Source: CAYFUF01 sp964394795 (GTDB lineage: Bacteria > Bacillota > Clostridia > Tissierellales > Peptoniphilaceae). Taken from it: a stretch of 5,291 nt of DNA. The stretch spans positions 1 through 5,291 of the forward strand of contig CAYMYX010000064.1 in the NCBI GenBank assembly GCA_964394795.1. The letters are read 5' to 3'. Below, piece by piece: positions 1 to 5,291 of the stretch (positions within the stretch are counted from its first letter, which is position 1; each line of letters opens with the position of its first letter). The notes under the pieces were generated by a model. It ran no database searches. It was not told where the DNA came from and was given only the letters and a program-made list of their open reading frames with translations. The translations under genes were made by a program, and so were the position numbers.

Positions 1-121
1 CGCCGACAAGACCTAGGGTCCTGCCTTCTTCTATTTCCAAGTCGACACCATAAACTGCCTTAATCTGTCCGCGGGCTGTGTCGAAGTAGGTATGCAAATT
101 TTTAATCTCTAATAAAGACAT
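1..121 (-). CDS. oppD: Opp/Dpp-type ABC transporter ATP-binding protein, N-terminal fragment (cut by window edge)
   Basis: This is the first 40 codons of an ATPase subunit that would energise import by the permeases upstream. The visible protein starts MSLLEIKNLHTYF and ends GRTLGLVG, which is the lead-in to the Walker A loop of OppD/DppD proteins (usual form GLVGESGxGKS). The window ends before the GKS. The aromatic residue in HTYF matches the A-loop that stacks on the adenine of ATP in this family. The ATG lies only 5 bases after the stop codon of the OppC gene, with an AGAAAGG ribosome binding site 8 bases upstream, so it is co-transcribed and probably translationally coupled. Family assignment is strong. 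The choice of D over F rests on gene order (B-C-D) and the N-terminal sequence style, and is less certain. Confidence 0.9.
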   Translation of the reverse strand, partial: MSLLEIKNLHTYFDTARGQIKAVYGVDLEIEEGRTLGLVG

Positions 122-126
122 TGCGC

Positions 127-2004
127 TTACCTTTCTAATGATTTAGGATCGAGTGCATCACGAAGCGCATCACCAATTAGGTTGACGGTTAAGGCAGTCA
201 AGAAGACGGCCATACCTGGGAATACCCACCGCCACCAGTACATCTCAATAACATCACTGGATTGAGCAGAGGTCATCATGTTACCCCATGAAGGGTTAGG
301 CTCTGGTACACCGAAGCCAAGGAAGGATAGACCTGCCTCAGACAGTAAGTTACCAGCGTAACCAAGGGTCGCCTGTACGATGATGATCGATAGGATATTG
401 GGTAGGATGTGTGAGCTCATGATTGCGCCTTCACGTAAACCAAGGGCGCGAGCCGCAGTAATATAGTCTTTCTCACGTTCAGCAAGAATCTGACCACGTA
501 CCAACCGAGCAATACCAGTCCAACTCAGAATACCTAAGAGGACCATAACCAAGAGGATACGTTGGTAAGGCGTAGCTGTTGGTGGAATCGTAGCTGAAAG
601 GGTGATAATCGTTGGATAGAAGGGGAAGGATGCGATGATTTCAGAGAAACGCATCAAGGCATTGTCCACCCATCCGCCGTAGTAACCAGCTAGCATACCG
701 ACGACTACACCGATGAGAATCTGGATGACGATAGCGATGAAGGAAATCTGCAGAGTTGCCTTACCACCGTGGATTAAGCGGGTGAATAGGTCACGTCCTA
801 ATTGGTCGGTACCCATCAGGTAACCATCGAGTCCCCAAGAAGTATAGGTAGACTCATCCTTCATAGCGAAGTTATTGTAGAAACCAGCGAATATTCTTTG
901 GTAGCCATCATCCTCTGGAACTTTTGTTACATCTTGATCGTGCTTACCCCAAGCGTGGACTTTACCAGACTCGGTTAAGACTAGGCTGTGCTCACGACCT
1001 CCAGCAATCTGAATTGCTTTTTCGTCTAGGTCCGGTGCATTCCTGATATTCTCAGCAGCAGAACCCCATGCCCACAGATTACCATCTGCATCGATGACAG
1101 ATCCGGAACGTTGAGAACGAGCAATTTGAACAACTTCCACTTCGCCATTGGCTAATTCCTCTGGAATAGTGGTATCAAGCTCAGAGCCTTTCGATCCGAT
1201 TACTTCAATTTCATTATTCTTTGTCACCAGCATGATATTAACGGAGCCGGTTGCAAAGTCCTTAACATTCTTATCATATCTTCTTGAGATGAGGTTTAGA
1301 CGGTTAGGTAGGGTTGAGCCCCAAACTTTAATGGTACCTTCATTGGTTAATACGACCGAATACTGGTCGCCAGCGCCAATCTTTTGGACGCCACCTTCGC
1401 GCTCAACTAAGCTTTGAATATCGCTAGGGATGACCGTTTGATCGAAGGAATTATTTCCCCAACCAAGAATCTGATCACTATCCGTTACCACCAAGATGTG
1501 GCGGTCACCGACGGCAATCTGCTTGATTTTTTGGTCGCCAATCTGCTCTCTCACTTCTTCGGGCATCGTTAAGTTATTTTCACCATCAACGCCCCAGAAG
1601 AAGATGTTACCTTCTTTCGATAAACCGACCGAGAAGGTAATACCGGTTTGAATGTCCTCGACACCCTCATCCAGAAGGCTTTGAGGCACATCCATGTATC
1701 CCTTACCAGGAGGTGTGTTTCTCATTGGACCTGCCGAGTAAAATGTGTCGAAAGGAATCATGGTCGATCCGACGAATACGATAAGAAAAACCGCGATAAA
1801 GCCGACTAGACCGATGATGCCAAGTGGGTTCTTGATGAATTTGCGAACAACACTGCGCCAAGGCGACTCGATTGATGCTTCCTCCAACAAGTTCTTTTCT
1901 TGCTCTTCAACCTGCTCTTTTCTCTTCTTTGGAGAGAACAGGCCTAATACGACGTTTCCAAAGGAGCGAAGTCCATTGGAAAAATGATTTCTATTTTTCT
2001 TCAT
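127..2004 (-). CDS. oppC: OppC-type peptide ABC transporter permease with an inserted seven-repeat RCC1-like propeller
   Basis: This is an inner subunit of the transport channel, 625 residues long; ordinary OppC/DppC proteins are about 300. Order: a charged cytoplasmic N-terminus (1-55); membrane segment 1 (about 61-84); an RCC1-like insertion (about 110-391); the OppC motif GTDQLGRDLFTRL (from 398); then about five more membrane segments from 417 onward. The ATPase-contacting EAA loop reads EKDYITAARALG (511-522), followed by HILPN (532-536), and the C-terminus has the typical GDALRDALDP. I chose the ATG at 2004 because AAGGAG lies 7 bases upstream. The in-frame ATG at 2034 would add ten residues (MCVWNRRRVH), overlap oppB and lack a good ribosome site. 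The gene begins 13 bases after the oppB stop. Permease identity is certain from motifs at both ends; the role of the insertion is unknown. No frameshift or internal stop is seen, so the long form looks functional. Confidence 0.95.
   Translation of the reverse strand: MKKNRNHFSNGLRSFGNVVLGLFSPKKRKEQVEEQEKNLLEEASIESPWRSVVRKFIKNPLGIIGLVGFIAVFLIVFVGSTMIPFDTFYSAGPMRNTPPGKGYMDVPQSLLDEGVEDIQTGITFSVGLSKEGNIFFWGVDGENNLTMPEEVREQIGDQKIKQIAVGDRHILVVTDSDQILGWGNNSFDQTVIPSDIQSLVEREGGVQKIGAGDQYSVVLTNEGTIKVWGSTLPNRLNLISRRYDKNVKDFATGSVNIMLVTKNNEIEVIGSKGSELDTTIPEELANGEVEVVQIARSQRSGSVIDADGNLWAWGSAAENIRNAPDLDEKAIQIAGGREHSLVLTESGKVHAWGKHDQDVTKVPEDDGYQRIFAGFYNNFAMKDESTYTSWGLDGYLMGTDQLGRDLFTRLIHGGKATLQISFIAIVIQILIGVVVGMLAGYYGGWVDNALMRFSEIIASFPFYPTIITLSATIPPTATPYQRILLVMVLLGILSWTGIARLVRGQILAEREKDYITAARALGLREGAIMSSHILPNILSIIIVQATLGYAGNLLSEAGLSFLGFGVPEPNPSWGNMMTSAQSSDVIEMYWWRWVFPGMAVFLTALTVNLIGDALRDALDPKSLER
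130..136 (-). promoter_or_regulatory. Ribosome binding site of the oppD-type gene
   Basis: AGAAAGG on the minus strand lies 8 bases before the ATG at 121 and inside the last codons of the OppC gene. It supports the 121 start and tight coupling of the two genes. Confidence 0.7.
832..1677 (-). other. RCC1-like beta-propeller domain inserted in the OppC extracytoplasmic loop
   Basis: This is a domain within the OppC-type protein (residues about 110-391, counted from the 2004 start). Seven repeats follow the RCC1 pattern: a V/I-x-x-I-A-x-G start, a small hydrophobic strand, a turn with G or N, then a strand ending in WG. Examples are IKQIAVGDRHILVVT, VQKIGAGDQYSVVLT and AIQIAGGREHSLVLT. The closing tryptophans are at residues 137, 182, 228, 313, 352 and 390; the fourth repeat has Ile-Gly (269-270) instead. 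Spacing is 38-46 residues, close to the family's usual period of about 50. Seven repeats is the number in a closed RCC1 propeller. The last repeat (TSWGLDGYLMGTD) runs straight into the OppC GTD motif with almost no linker. By OppC topology (N-terminus inside) the domain should be extracytoplasmic. RCC1-type propellers commonly bind other proteins; a specific partner here is inference. Confidence 0.88.
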
Positions 2005-2011
2005 GTGGACT

Positions 2012-2017
2012 CTCCTT
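2012..2017 (-). promoter_or_regulatory. Ribosome binding site deciding the oppC-type start at 2004
   Basis: AAGGAG directly follows the TAG stop of the oppB-type gene and sits 7 bases before the ATG at 2004. It decides the start in favour of 2004 over the in-frame ATG at 2034, which would place this element inside the coding sequence. Confidence 0.85.
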
Positions 2018-2977
2018 CTATTCCAAACGCACACGTGGGTCGACTAAGGAGTAGCCGATATCCATCAGTAAGTTACCAGTTACGGAAAGGACCGCAAACA
2101 TCATGTTCAATGTCATCAGGAGGTTGTAGTCTTGTGAAAGCACTGACTGAATCAGATAGCGTCCGATGCCGTCATAGGCAAAAACTTGTTCGGTAATGGC
2201 TGAACCACCCAGAAGTCCTGTGATTGCCCAAGCAACAACAGTAACCACTGGAATCAAGGCGTTGCGGAAAGCGTGTGAGTAAATTACAGTCTTTTCGCTG
2301 AGACCTTTTGCTCTAGCTGTTCGGATATAATCTTGGGACAGGGCATCCAGCATCGCCGTACGAACGTAACGAGAGGTTGATGCTAAGGAACCAATCGTTA
2401 AGGTTGCCGTTGGCAAGACCAGTATGCTTACCCATTCGCCCAAAGATCCCGTCTTTGGCATCATGCCTGGTGGGAACCAGCCCAACCTCAAGGCAAAGAC
2501 ATATATCAGGATGATACCGACGAAGAAGGTGGGCAAGGATATGCCCATAAGCGAGAATACCTGGAAGAATCGATCAAAAAAGCCTCCCGGGTTCACCGCT
2601 GATTTAATACCGATAATAACTGATAAAACGAAGGAGATAAAAGTTACTCCCAAATTCAAAATCAAGGTGTTTTTCAGTGGAGGTCCAATAACATCCGTTA
2701 CTGGTTTTCTAAAACGAGTAGACTCCCCCAAGTCTCCTGTCAATGTTCTGCCCATCCAGCGCACGTATTGCTCTGGAATCGACTTGTCAAAGCCGTATCT
2801 TTCTTCAATCTGATCGTATACTCTCTGTTTCTCCGCAGCATCCCTAAAACCTTGCTGAGGCATCATTTGCAATACTGGGTCACCAGGCATCATCTTACTA
2901 ATTCCGAAGAGTAGTATAGAGATGATAAGCAATACAGGGATCAAATTGATTAGTCTTTTAATGATATATTTAACCAT
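2018..2977 (-). CDS. oppB: OppB-type peptide ABC transporter permease
   Basis: This is the second channel subunit, 319 residues, normal for the OppB/DppB family. The N-terminus (MVKYIIKRLINLIPVLLIIS) is the standard first membrane helix, followed by MPGDP (30-34). Then come an extracytoplasmic stretch with the family-typical GDLGES (81-86) and further hydrophobic segments near 103-124, 139-164, 184-200, 240-262 and 283-306. The EAA loop that meets the ATPase reads DYIRTARAKG (216-225), followed by HAFRNALIP. The end, YSLVDPRVRLE, is the family C-terminus. No large insertion is present, unlike its partner. The start at 2977 has AGGA 6 bases upstream, and no other in-frame start exists before an upstream TAG. 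It is separated from the binding-protein gene by 296 bases with hairpins and from the OppC gene by 13 bases. Opp, Dpp and other family-5 substrates cannot be told apart from this subunit. Confidence 0.95.
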   Translation of the reverse strand: MVKYIIKRLINLIPVLLIISILLFGISKMMPGDPVLQMMPQQGFRDAAEKQRVYDQIEERYGFDKSIPEQYVRWMGRTLTGDLGESTRFRKPVTDVIGPPLKNTLILNLGVTFISFVLSVIIGIKSAVNPGGFFDRFFQVFSLMGISLPTFFVGIILIYVFALRLGWFPPGMMPKTGSLGEWVSILVLPTATLTIGSLASTSRYVRTAMLDALSQDYIRTARAKGLSEKTVIYSHAFRNALIPVVTVVAWAITGLLGGSAITEQVFAYDGIGRYLIQSVLSQDYNLLMTLNMMFAVLSVTGNLLMDIGYSLVDPRVRLE

Positions 2978-2983
2978 AATTTT

Positions 2984-3006
2984 TCCTGCCTTAGCAGCTC
3001 CTTCCT
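2984..3006 (-). promoter_or_regulatory. Ribosome binding region of the oppB-type gene, with a second stronger Shine-Dalgarno further upstream
   Basis: The proximal site is AGGA (2984-2987), 6 bases before the ATG at 2977. A much better match to the 16S tail, AGGAAGGAG (2998-3006), lies 20 bases before the ATG. That is too far for normal initiation, and no ATG, GTG or TTG follows it at usable distance. It could act as a ribosome standby site, or be chance purine richness. Confidence 0.6.
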
Positions 3007-3043
3007 ATGTACCTTCTTTTGCGCTACATTTGATAAATCGTGA

Positions 3044-3084
3044 ATGGCCTTTTGGAGTGAAAAGCTTTCAATCAAAAAGGCCAT
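3044..3084 (-). repeat. Inverted repeat / hairpin in the oppB leader
   Basis: ATGGCCTTTT (3044-3053) is perfectly complementary to AAAAGGCCAT (3075-3084), with a 21-base loop. The loop contains a small nested stem, TGAAA-AGC-TTTCA (3058-3070). No run of T follows the stem on either strand, so it does not look like a simple intrinsic terminator. It could be an mRNA-stabilising or processing structure, or a protein-binding site, ahead of the permease genes. Confidence 0.55.
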
Positions 3085-3224
3085 CCTCGATTTAGTTCTT
3101 TTCCCATTCTATCACGTAAGCCTTGCATTGGGTAATGTTTTCCATTGTAAATTCTGTTTTATTCATGGATCCACCATCCCTTTTTATATAAATTATTTTA
3201 TTGAAACCCCCCTAGACATAAAGC

Positions 3225-3246
3225 GAGGGGGAGTCTCCTCCCCCTC
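3225..3246 (-). terminator. GC-rich hairpin after the binding-protein gene, probable attenuator or 3'-end stabiliser
   Basis: On the minus strand GAGGGGGAG (3246-3238) pairs perfectly with CTCCCCCTC (3233-3225) around the tetraloop GAGA, which fits the stable GNRA class. It begins 27 bases after the binding-protein stop. Only a weak T tract follows (GCTTTATG), so termination is probably partial. Such a structure between a binding-protein gene and its permeases fits higher expression of the binding protein than of the membrane subunits. The identity of the hairpin is certain; its function is inferred. Confidence 0.65.
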
Positions 3247-3273
3247 AGCCTAGTTAACTCTTATTTGCAAATA

Positions 3274-5291
3274 TTATTCGCTTAGAGTGATATCACAGAT
3301 GTCGTTTGACCAATCCCATAGAGATGAAGTCTCAAGACCTTGTACGCGGACATTGAAGATATCATAGTATTCGTTACTGTATAGTGGTACTGCTGGCATG
3401 TAGTCGTTGTACCATACTAAGAATTCTACGAATCCGTTAACCCAAGTTTCGATATCTGTTGGGTCTGCCTTACGCATTGTCTCTAATACTACGTCAAGTT
3501 CTGGGTCGTTAACACGAGAGTTGTTATCTGCACCGATTCTTGAAGAGTGGTAAGAGTAGTAAGGATCGTTAGGAATTGAAAAACCAACAGCCATGTTGAA
3601 TACGGTTGGTGCTTCTGCATTGTTAGGATCTGGGCTGTAGTAGTGAGTCAATAGAGTTGCGAAGTCAGTCATATTGACGATATATTGCATACCCATCAAC
3701 TTAGCGTTATCAGGAACTTGAGTTTGGATCAAGTCAGTTACTGTGTTCTCTAGAGTACCTTCATGGTAAACGATAAGTTGGTTACCTTCGGCATCGTAAC
3801 GCCAGTAGCTGAAGCCTTCTTTGTTAGACTCATACTCAGCAGCTGCTTTTTCAGCATCCCATGGAGTAGTTCCGTCAGCTTCGAACGTATATGGTGAATC
3901 GCTATCAAGAGCTGCGTTACCAGAATCAGCGTTGAATGTGTACTTGATCAAGTTGTCATTCAAGTAGTCAGCAACCATGTCGCCTTCATATTCTTCAGCT
4001 AATTCCCACATAGCAAGACCGTATGCAGAGTCTACAACTGAACCGTAACCACCAGTTACTGTAGCAACGAATTCTTGACGGTCAAGAGTAAATGCAATTG
4101 CTTGGCGAACGCCCTTGTATTGTGTTGCACCTTGGTCAGTGATGATTGGCATATAGCCGTATCCGTTACGCATGTATGATACTGTACCAGCTGAATCAGA
4201 TGCTTTTGCTTTTTCGATCTTTTCACCTTCGATTACGCCTGTGGAAAGGTCAATGTTACCAGCGATAACGAAGTCAACGTCTAAGTTTTGGTTTACAACT
4301 TGAAGGATAACTCGCTCAATTGTTGGAAGTTTTCCATCCTTGTTGCCAAGGTACTTGTCGTTTAGTTCAACTGTAGCCATACCGTTTCCGAAAGATACGA
4401 ATTGGTAAGGTCCTGCAGTTACGTCAGGGTTGAAGCGGAAGTTTTGAGAAATATCAAGAGTAGATGCTGTTAATAGGAGCGTTGTTGGATCCATTGCATC
4501 TGGATTGTCTTGGTATTCTTGTAATAGAGCTTCTTGTGTTGTGATGTTTTGCTTTACTTTGTAAAGGTCTAACCAGTCGCCTAGTTCAGTACCGTCTGCA
4601 AGAGTGCCTTCTTGCGCAGCTGTTGCTAATTCTTCTTCAGTAAGAGCATCTAGTTGTGGCTCAAGGGCAGCATATTCATCCATGTCATACTCATAAGCTT
4701 CGTAAAGAGCCTTTTCGTCTTCGTATGCTTTCTTAGCAGCATCAACAGCTTGTTGTTGATTGTCAACTAGAGCTTGCTTATCTTCGTCAGTTACTTCGTA
4801 ACCTTCAACAGTTGCAAGTTGTGCACCATTCTCCGTGTCAACTACGTCTAGGTTTGGAGCGTAACGGTGTAATGGAGTTGGTGTCATAGCAACTAGGGCT
4901 GTCTCATAGAAGTAAGGAACGTACTCTGGAGCAATAGTTACAGAGAATGATAAATCGTCGATCAGGTGTAGACCAGCGTGTGCTTTGCTTTCGCCACTCT
5001 TGTAAGCATCGTAACCAAGTAGCTCAGAACCAGCAGTTGCATTTGTAGTTCCTAGTTGAGCCCATTCTTGGCTGTTGACAAATAGTTGGCCGAAGACGTA
5101 GTCTTTAGCGGTGATAGGTTCACCATCATTCCATACTAGGTTGTCGTTTAGCTTGTAGGTGTAAGTTACGCCACCATTTTCTTCTTCTGTACGTACAGGT
5201 TCTTCTGCTAGTACAACATCACTCCAGATGAAGGCACCACCCTCGTCGTTGTAGTATGTTGCATAACCGAAGTCTCCACCGTAGTTACCAA
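3274..5291 (-). CDS. Family-5 (peptide/nickel-type) ABC transporter solute-binding protein, N-terminus beyond the window
   Basis: This is the extracellular ligand-capture subunit of the importer; 671 residues are visible. The frame is open from the right edge to the TAA at 3274, so the ATG at 4887 is internal (it encodes the Met of VAMTPTPLHRY). Family landmarks in order: VWNDGEPITAKDYVF (52-66), the SBP_bac_5 signature region; PTPLHRY near 136-142; an insertion (about 165-274); NFRFNPDVTAGPYQF (283-297); a run of family-like segments including QAIAFTLDRQEFV; and the C-terminal PLYSNEYYDIFNVRVQGL. Signal peptide and lipobox would lie off the window. Family members are usually 500-600 residues in full, so this one is clearly long, mostly through the insertion. 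The protein is strongly acidic. It lies upstream of the permeases with a hairpin between. The ligand is probably a peptide, but specificity is not readable, so no gene symbol is given. Confidence 0.93.
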   Translation of the reverse strand, partial: GNYGGDFGYATYYNDEGGAFIWSDVVLAEEPVRTEEENGGVTYTYKLNDNLVWNDGEPITAKDYVFGQLFVNSQEWAQLGTTNATAGSELLGYDAYKSGESKAHAGLHLIDDLSFSVTIAPEYVPYFYETALVAMTPTPLHRYAPNLDVVDTENGAQLATVEGYEVTDEDKQALVDNQQQAVDAAKKAYEDEKALYEAYEYDMDEYAALEPQLDALTEEELATAAQEGTLADGTELGDWLDLYKVKQNITTQEALLQEYQDNPDAMDPTTLLLTASTLDISQNFRFNPDVTAGPYQFVSFGNGMATVELNDKYLGNKDGKLPTIERVILQVVNQNLDVDFVIAGNIDLSTGVIEGEKIEKAKASDSAGTVSYMRNGYGYMPIITDQGATQYKGVRQAIAFTLDRQEFVATVTGGYGSVVDSAYGLAMWELAEEYEGDMVADYLNDNLIKYTFNADSGNAALDSDSPYTFEADGTTPWDAEKAAAEYESNKEGFSYWRYDAEGNQLIVYHEGTLENTVTDLIQTQVPDNAKLMGMQYIVNMTDFATLLTHYYSPDPNNAEAPTVFNMAVGFSIPNDPYYSYHSSRIGADNNSRVNDPELDVVLETMRKADPTDIETWVNGFVEFLVWYNDYMPAVPLYSNEYYDIFNVRVQGLETSSLWDWSNDICDITLSE
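4468..4797 (-). other. Helical / coiled-coil insertion within the solute-binding protein
   Basis: About 110 extra residues sit between the PTPLHRY motif and NFRFNP, where family-5 binding proteins normally have only a short connection. The stretch is rich in Ala, Glu, Gln, Lys and Tyr, for example DNQQQAVDAAKKAYEDEKAL. It reads as one long helix (about 55-60 residues), a turn around GTLADGTELG, and a second helix (about 25 residues, through TTQEALLQEYQ), so a helical hairpin projecting from the protein is plausible. Composition and helix propensity are visible; the fold is inferred. Confidence 0.7.

Larger units (their letters stand above)
2978..3273 (-). other. Intercistronic spacer between the binding-protein and permease genes
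   Basis: These 296 bases have no convincing gene. Reading on the minus strand from the binding-protein stop, they hold a GC-rich hairpin (3225-3246), a G-run (3207-3212), an AT-rich block (3181-3206), a possible 24-codon ORF (3166-3092) that I do not call, a second hairpin (3044-3084) and the purine-rich ribosome region of oppB. I found no promoter with credible -35 and -10 boxes at proper spacing, so the permeases are most likely expressed by read-through from the binding-protein gene. Confidence 0.7.

Noticed and set aside
832..1677. The RCC1 region as a separate gene fused by assembly error or frameshift
   Set aside because: The frame is uninterrupted on both sides, there is no start or ribosome site at the boundary, and canonical OppC sequence flanks it at exactly the expected loop, so it is a true in-frame domain insertion.
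2005..2034. Ten-residue upstream extension of the OppC-type protein starting at the ATG at 2034
   Set aside because: It overlaps the end of oppB and would place the excellent AAGGAG element inside the coding region; the ATG at 2004 has correct ribosome-site spacing, and the protein there starts MKKN as expected for a cytoplasmic N-terminus.
1148..2813. Several plus-strand ORFs of 60-129 codons opposite oppB and oppC
   Set aside because: They are antisense shadows of well-supported genes, with no family motifs and no ribosome sites worth noting.
3092..3166. A 24-codon minus-strand ORF in the spacer (MNKTEFTMENITQCKAYVIEW...)
   Set aside because: It has only a poor ribosome site (GGTGG), no recognisable features, and a length expected by chance in AT-rich sequence. 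A leader peptide cannot be excluded, but nothing supports it.
3181..3206. AT-rich block with TATATAAA as a possible -10 box of a separate permease promoter
   Set aside because: At the required 16-18 base spacing the upstream hexamer is G-rich (about AGGGGG), not a -35 box, so the match is not credible.
3044..3253. A 69-codon plus-strand ORF across the spacer
   Set aside because: It runs through both hairpins, has no ribosome binding site and no recognisable protein character, and opposes the operon direction.
3274..4887. Binding-protein gene starting at the ATG at 4887
   Set aside because: The same frame stays open to the window edge and encodes clear family motifs upstream, including VWNDGEPITAKDYVF, so this ATG is internal.

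Overview
The window holds the middle of a peptide/nickel-type (Opp/Dpp) ABC importer operon. All genes are read on the minus strand, so transcription runs from the right edge (5291) to the left edge (1). Short intergenic gaps, strong AAGGAG-type ribosome binding sites, moderate-to-low GC by eye, and a free-standing solute-binding protein gene ahead of the permeases suggest a low-GC Gram-positive bacterium (Bacillota). I cannot name the family or genus from this sequence.

Order in the direction of transcription: (1) 5291-3274, a family-5 solute-binding protein whose N-terminus lies beyond the window; the reading frame stays open upstream of the first visible ATG, at 4887, so that ATG is not the start. 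(2) 3273-2978, a 296-base non-coding spacer with two clear inverted repeats: a GC-rich 9-bp stem with a GAGA tetraloop just after the binding-protein stop, and a 10-bp ATGGCCTTTT stem nearer the next gene. (3) 2977-2018, an OppB-type permease of normal length. (4) 2004-127, an OppC-type permease about twice the usual length. (5) 121-1, the first 40 codons of an OppD/DppD-type ATPase, cut by the left edge.

The main find is in the OppC-type permease. Between its first membrane segment and the conserved GTD-x-LGRD motif before the second sits an insertion of about 280 residues made of seven RCC1-like repeats. That is the right number for one complete seven-bladed beta-propeller. By the usual OppC topology this propeller would lie outside the membrane, where the binding protein docks. 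The binding protein in the same operon also carries an unusual insertion, about 110 residues of charged, alanine-rich predicted helix or coiled coil. The two extra modules may therefore work together, for example in docking, gating or substrate capture.

The expected machine is: the extracellular binding protein captures a peptide-like ligand, the OppB/OppC pair forms the channel, and OppD (probably with an OppF beyond the left edge) supplies ATP hydrolysis. The hairpin after the binding-protein gene probably lets that gene be expressed at a higher level than the permeases. Substrate specificity cannot be read from the sequence.
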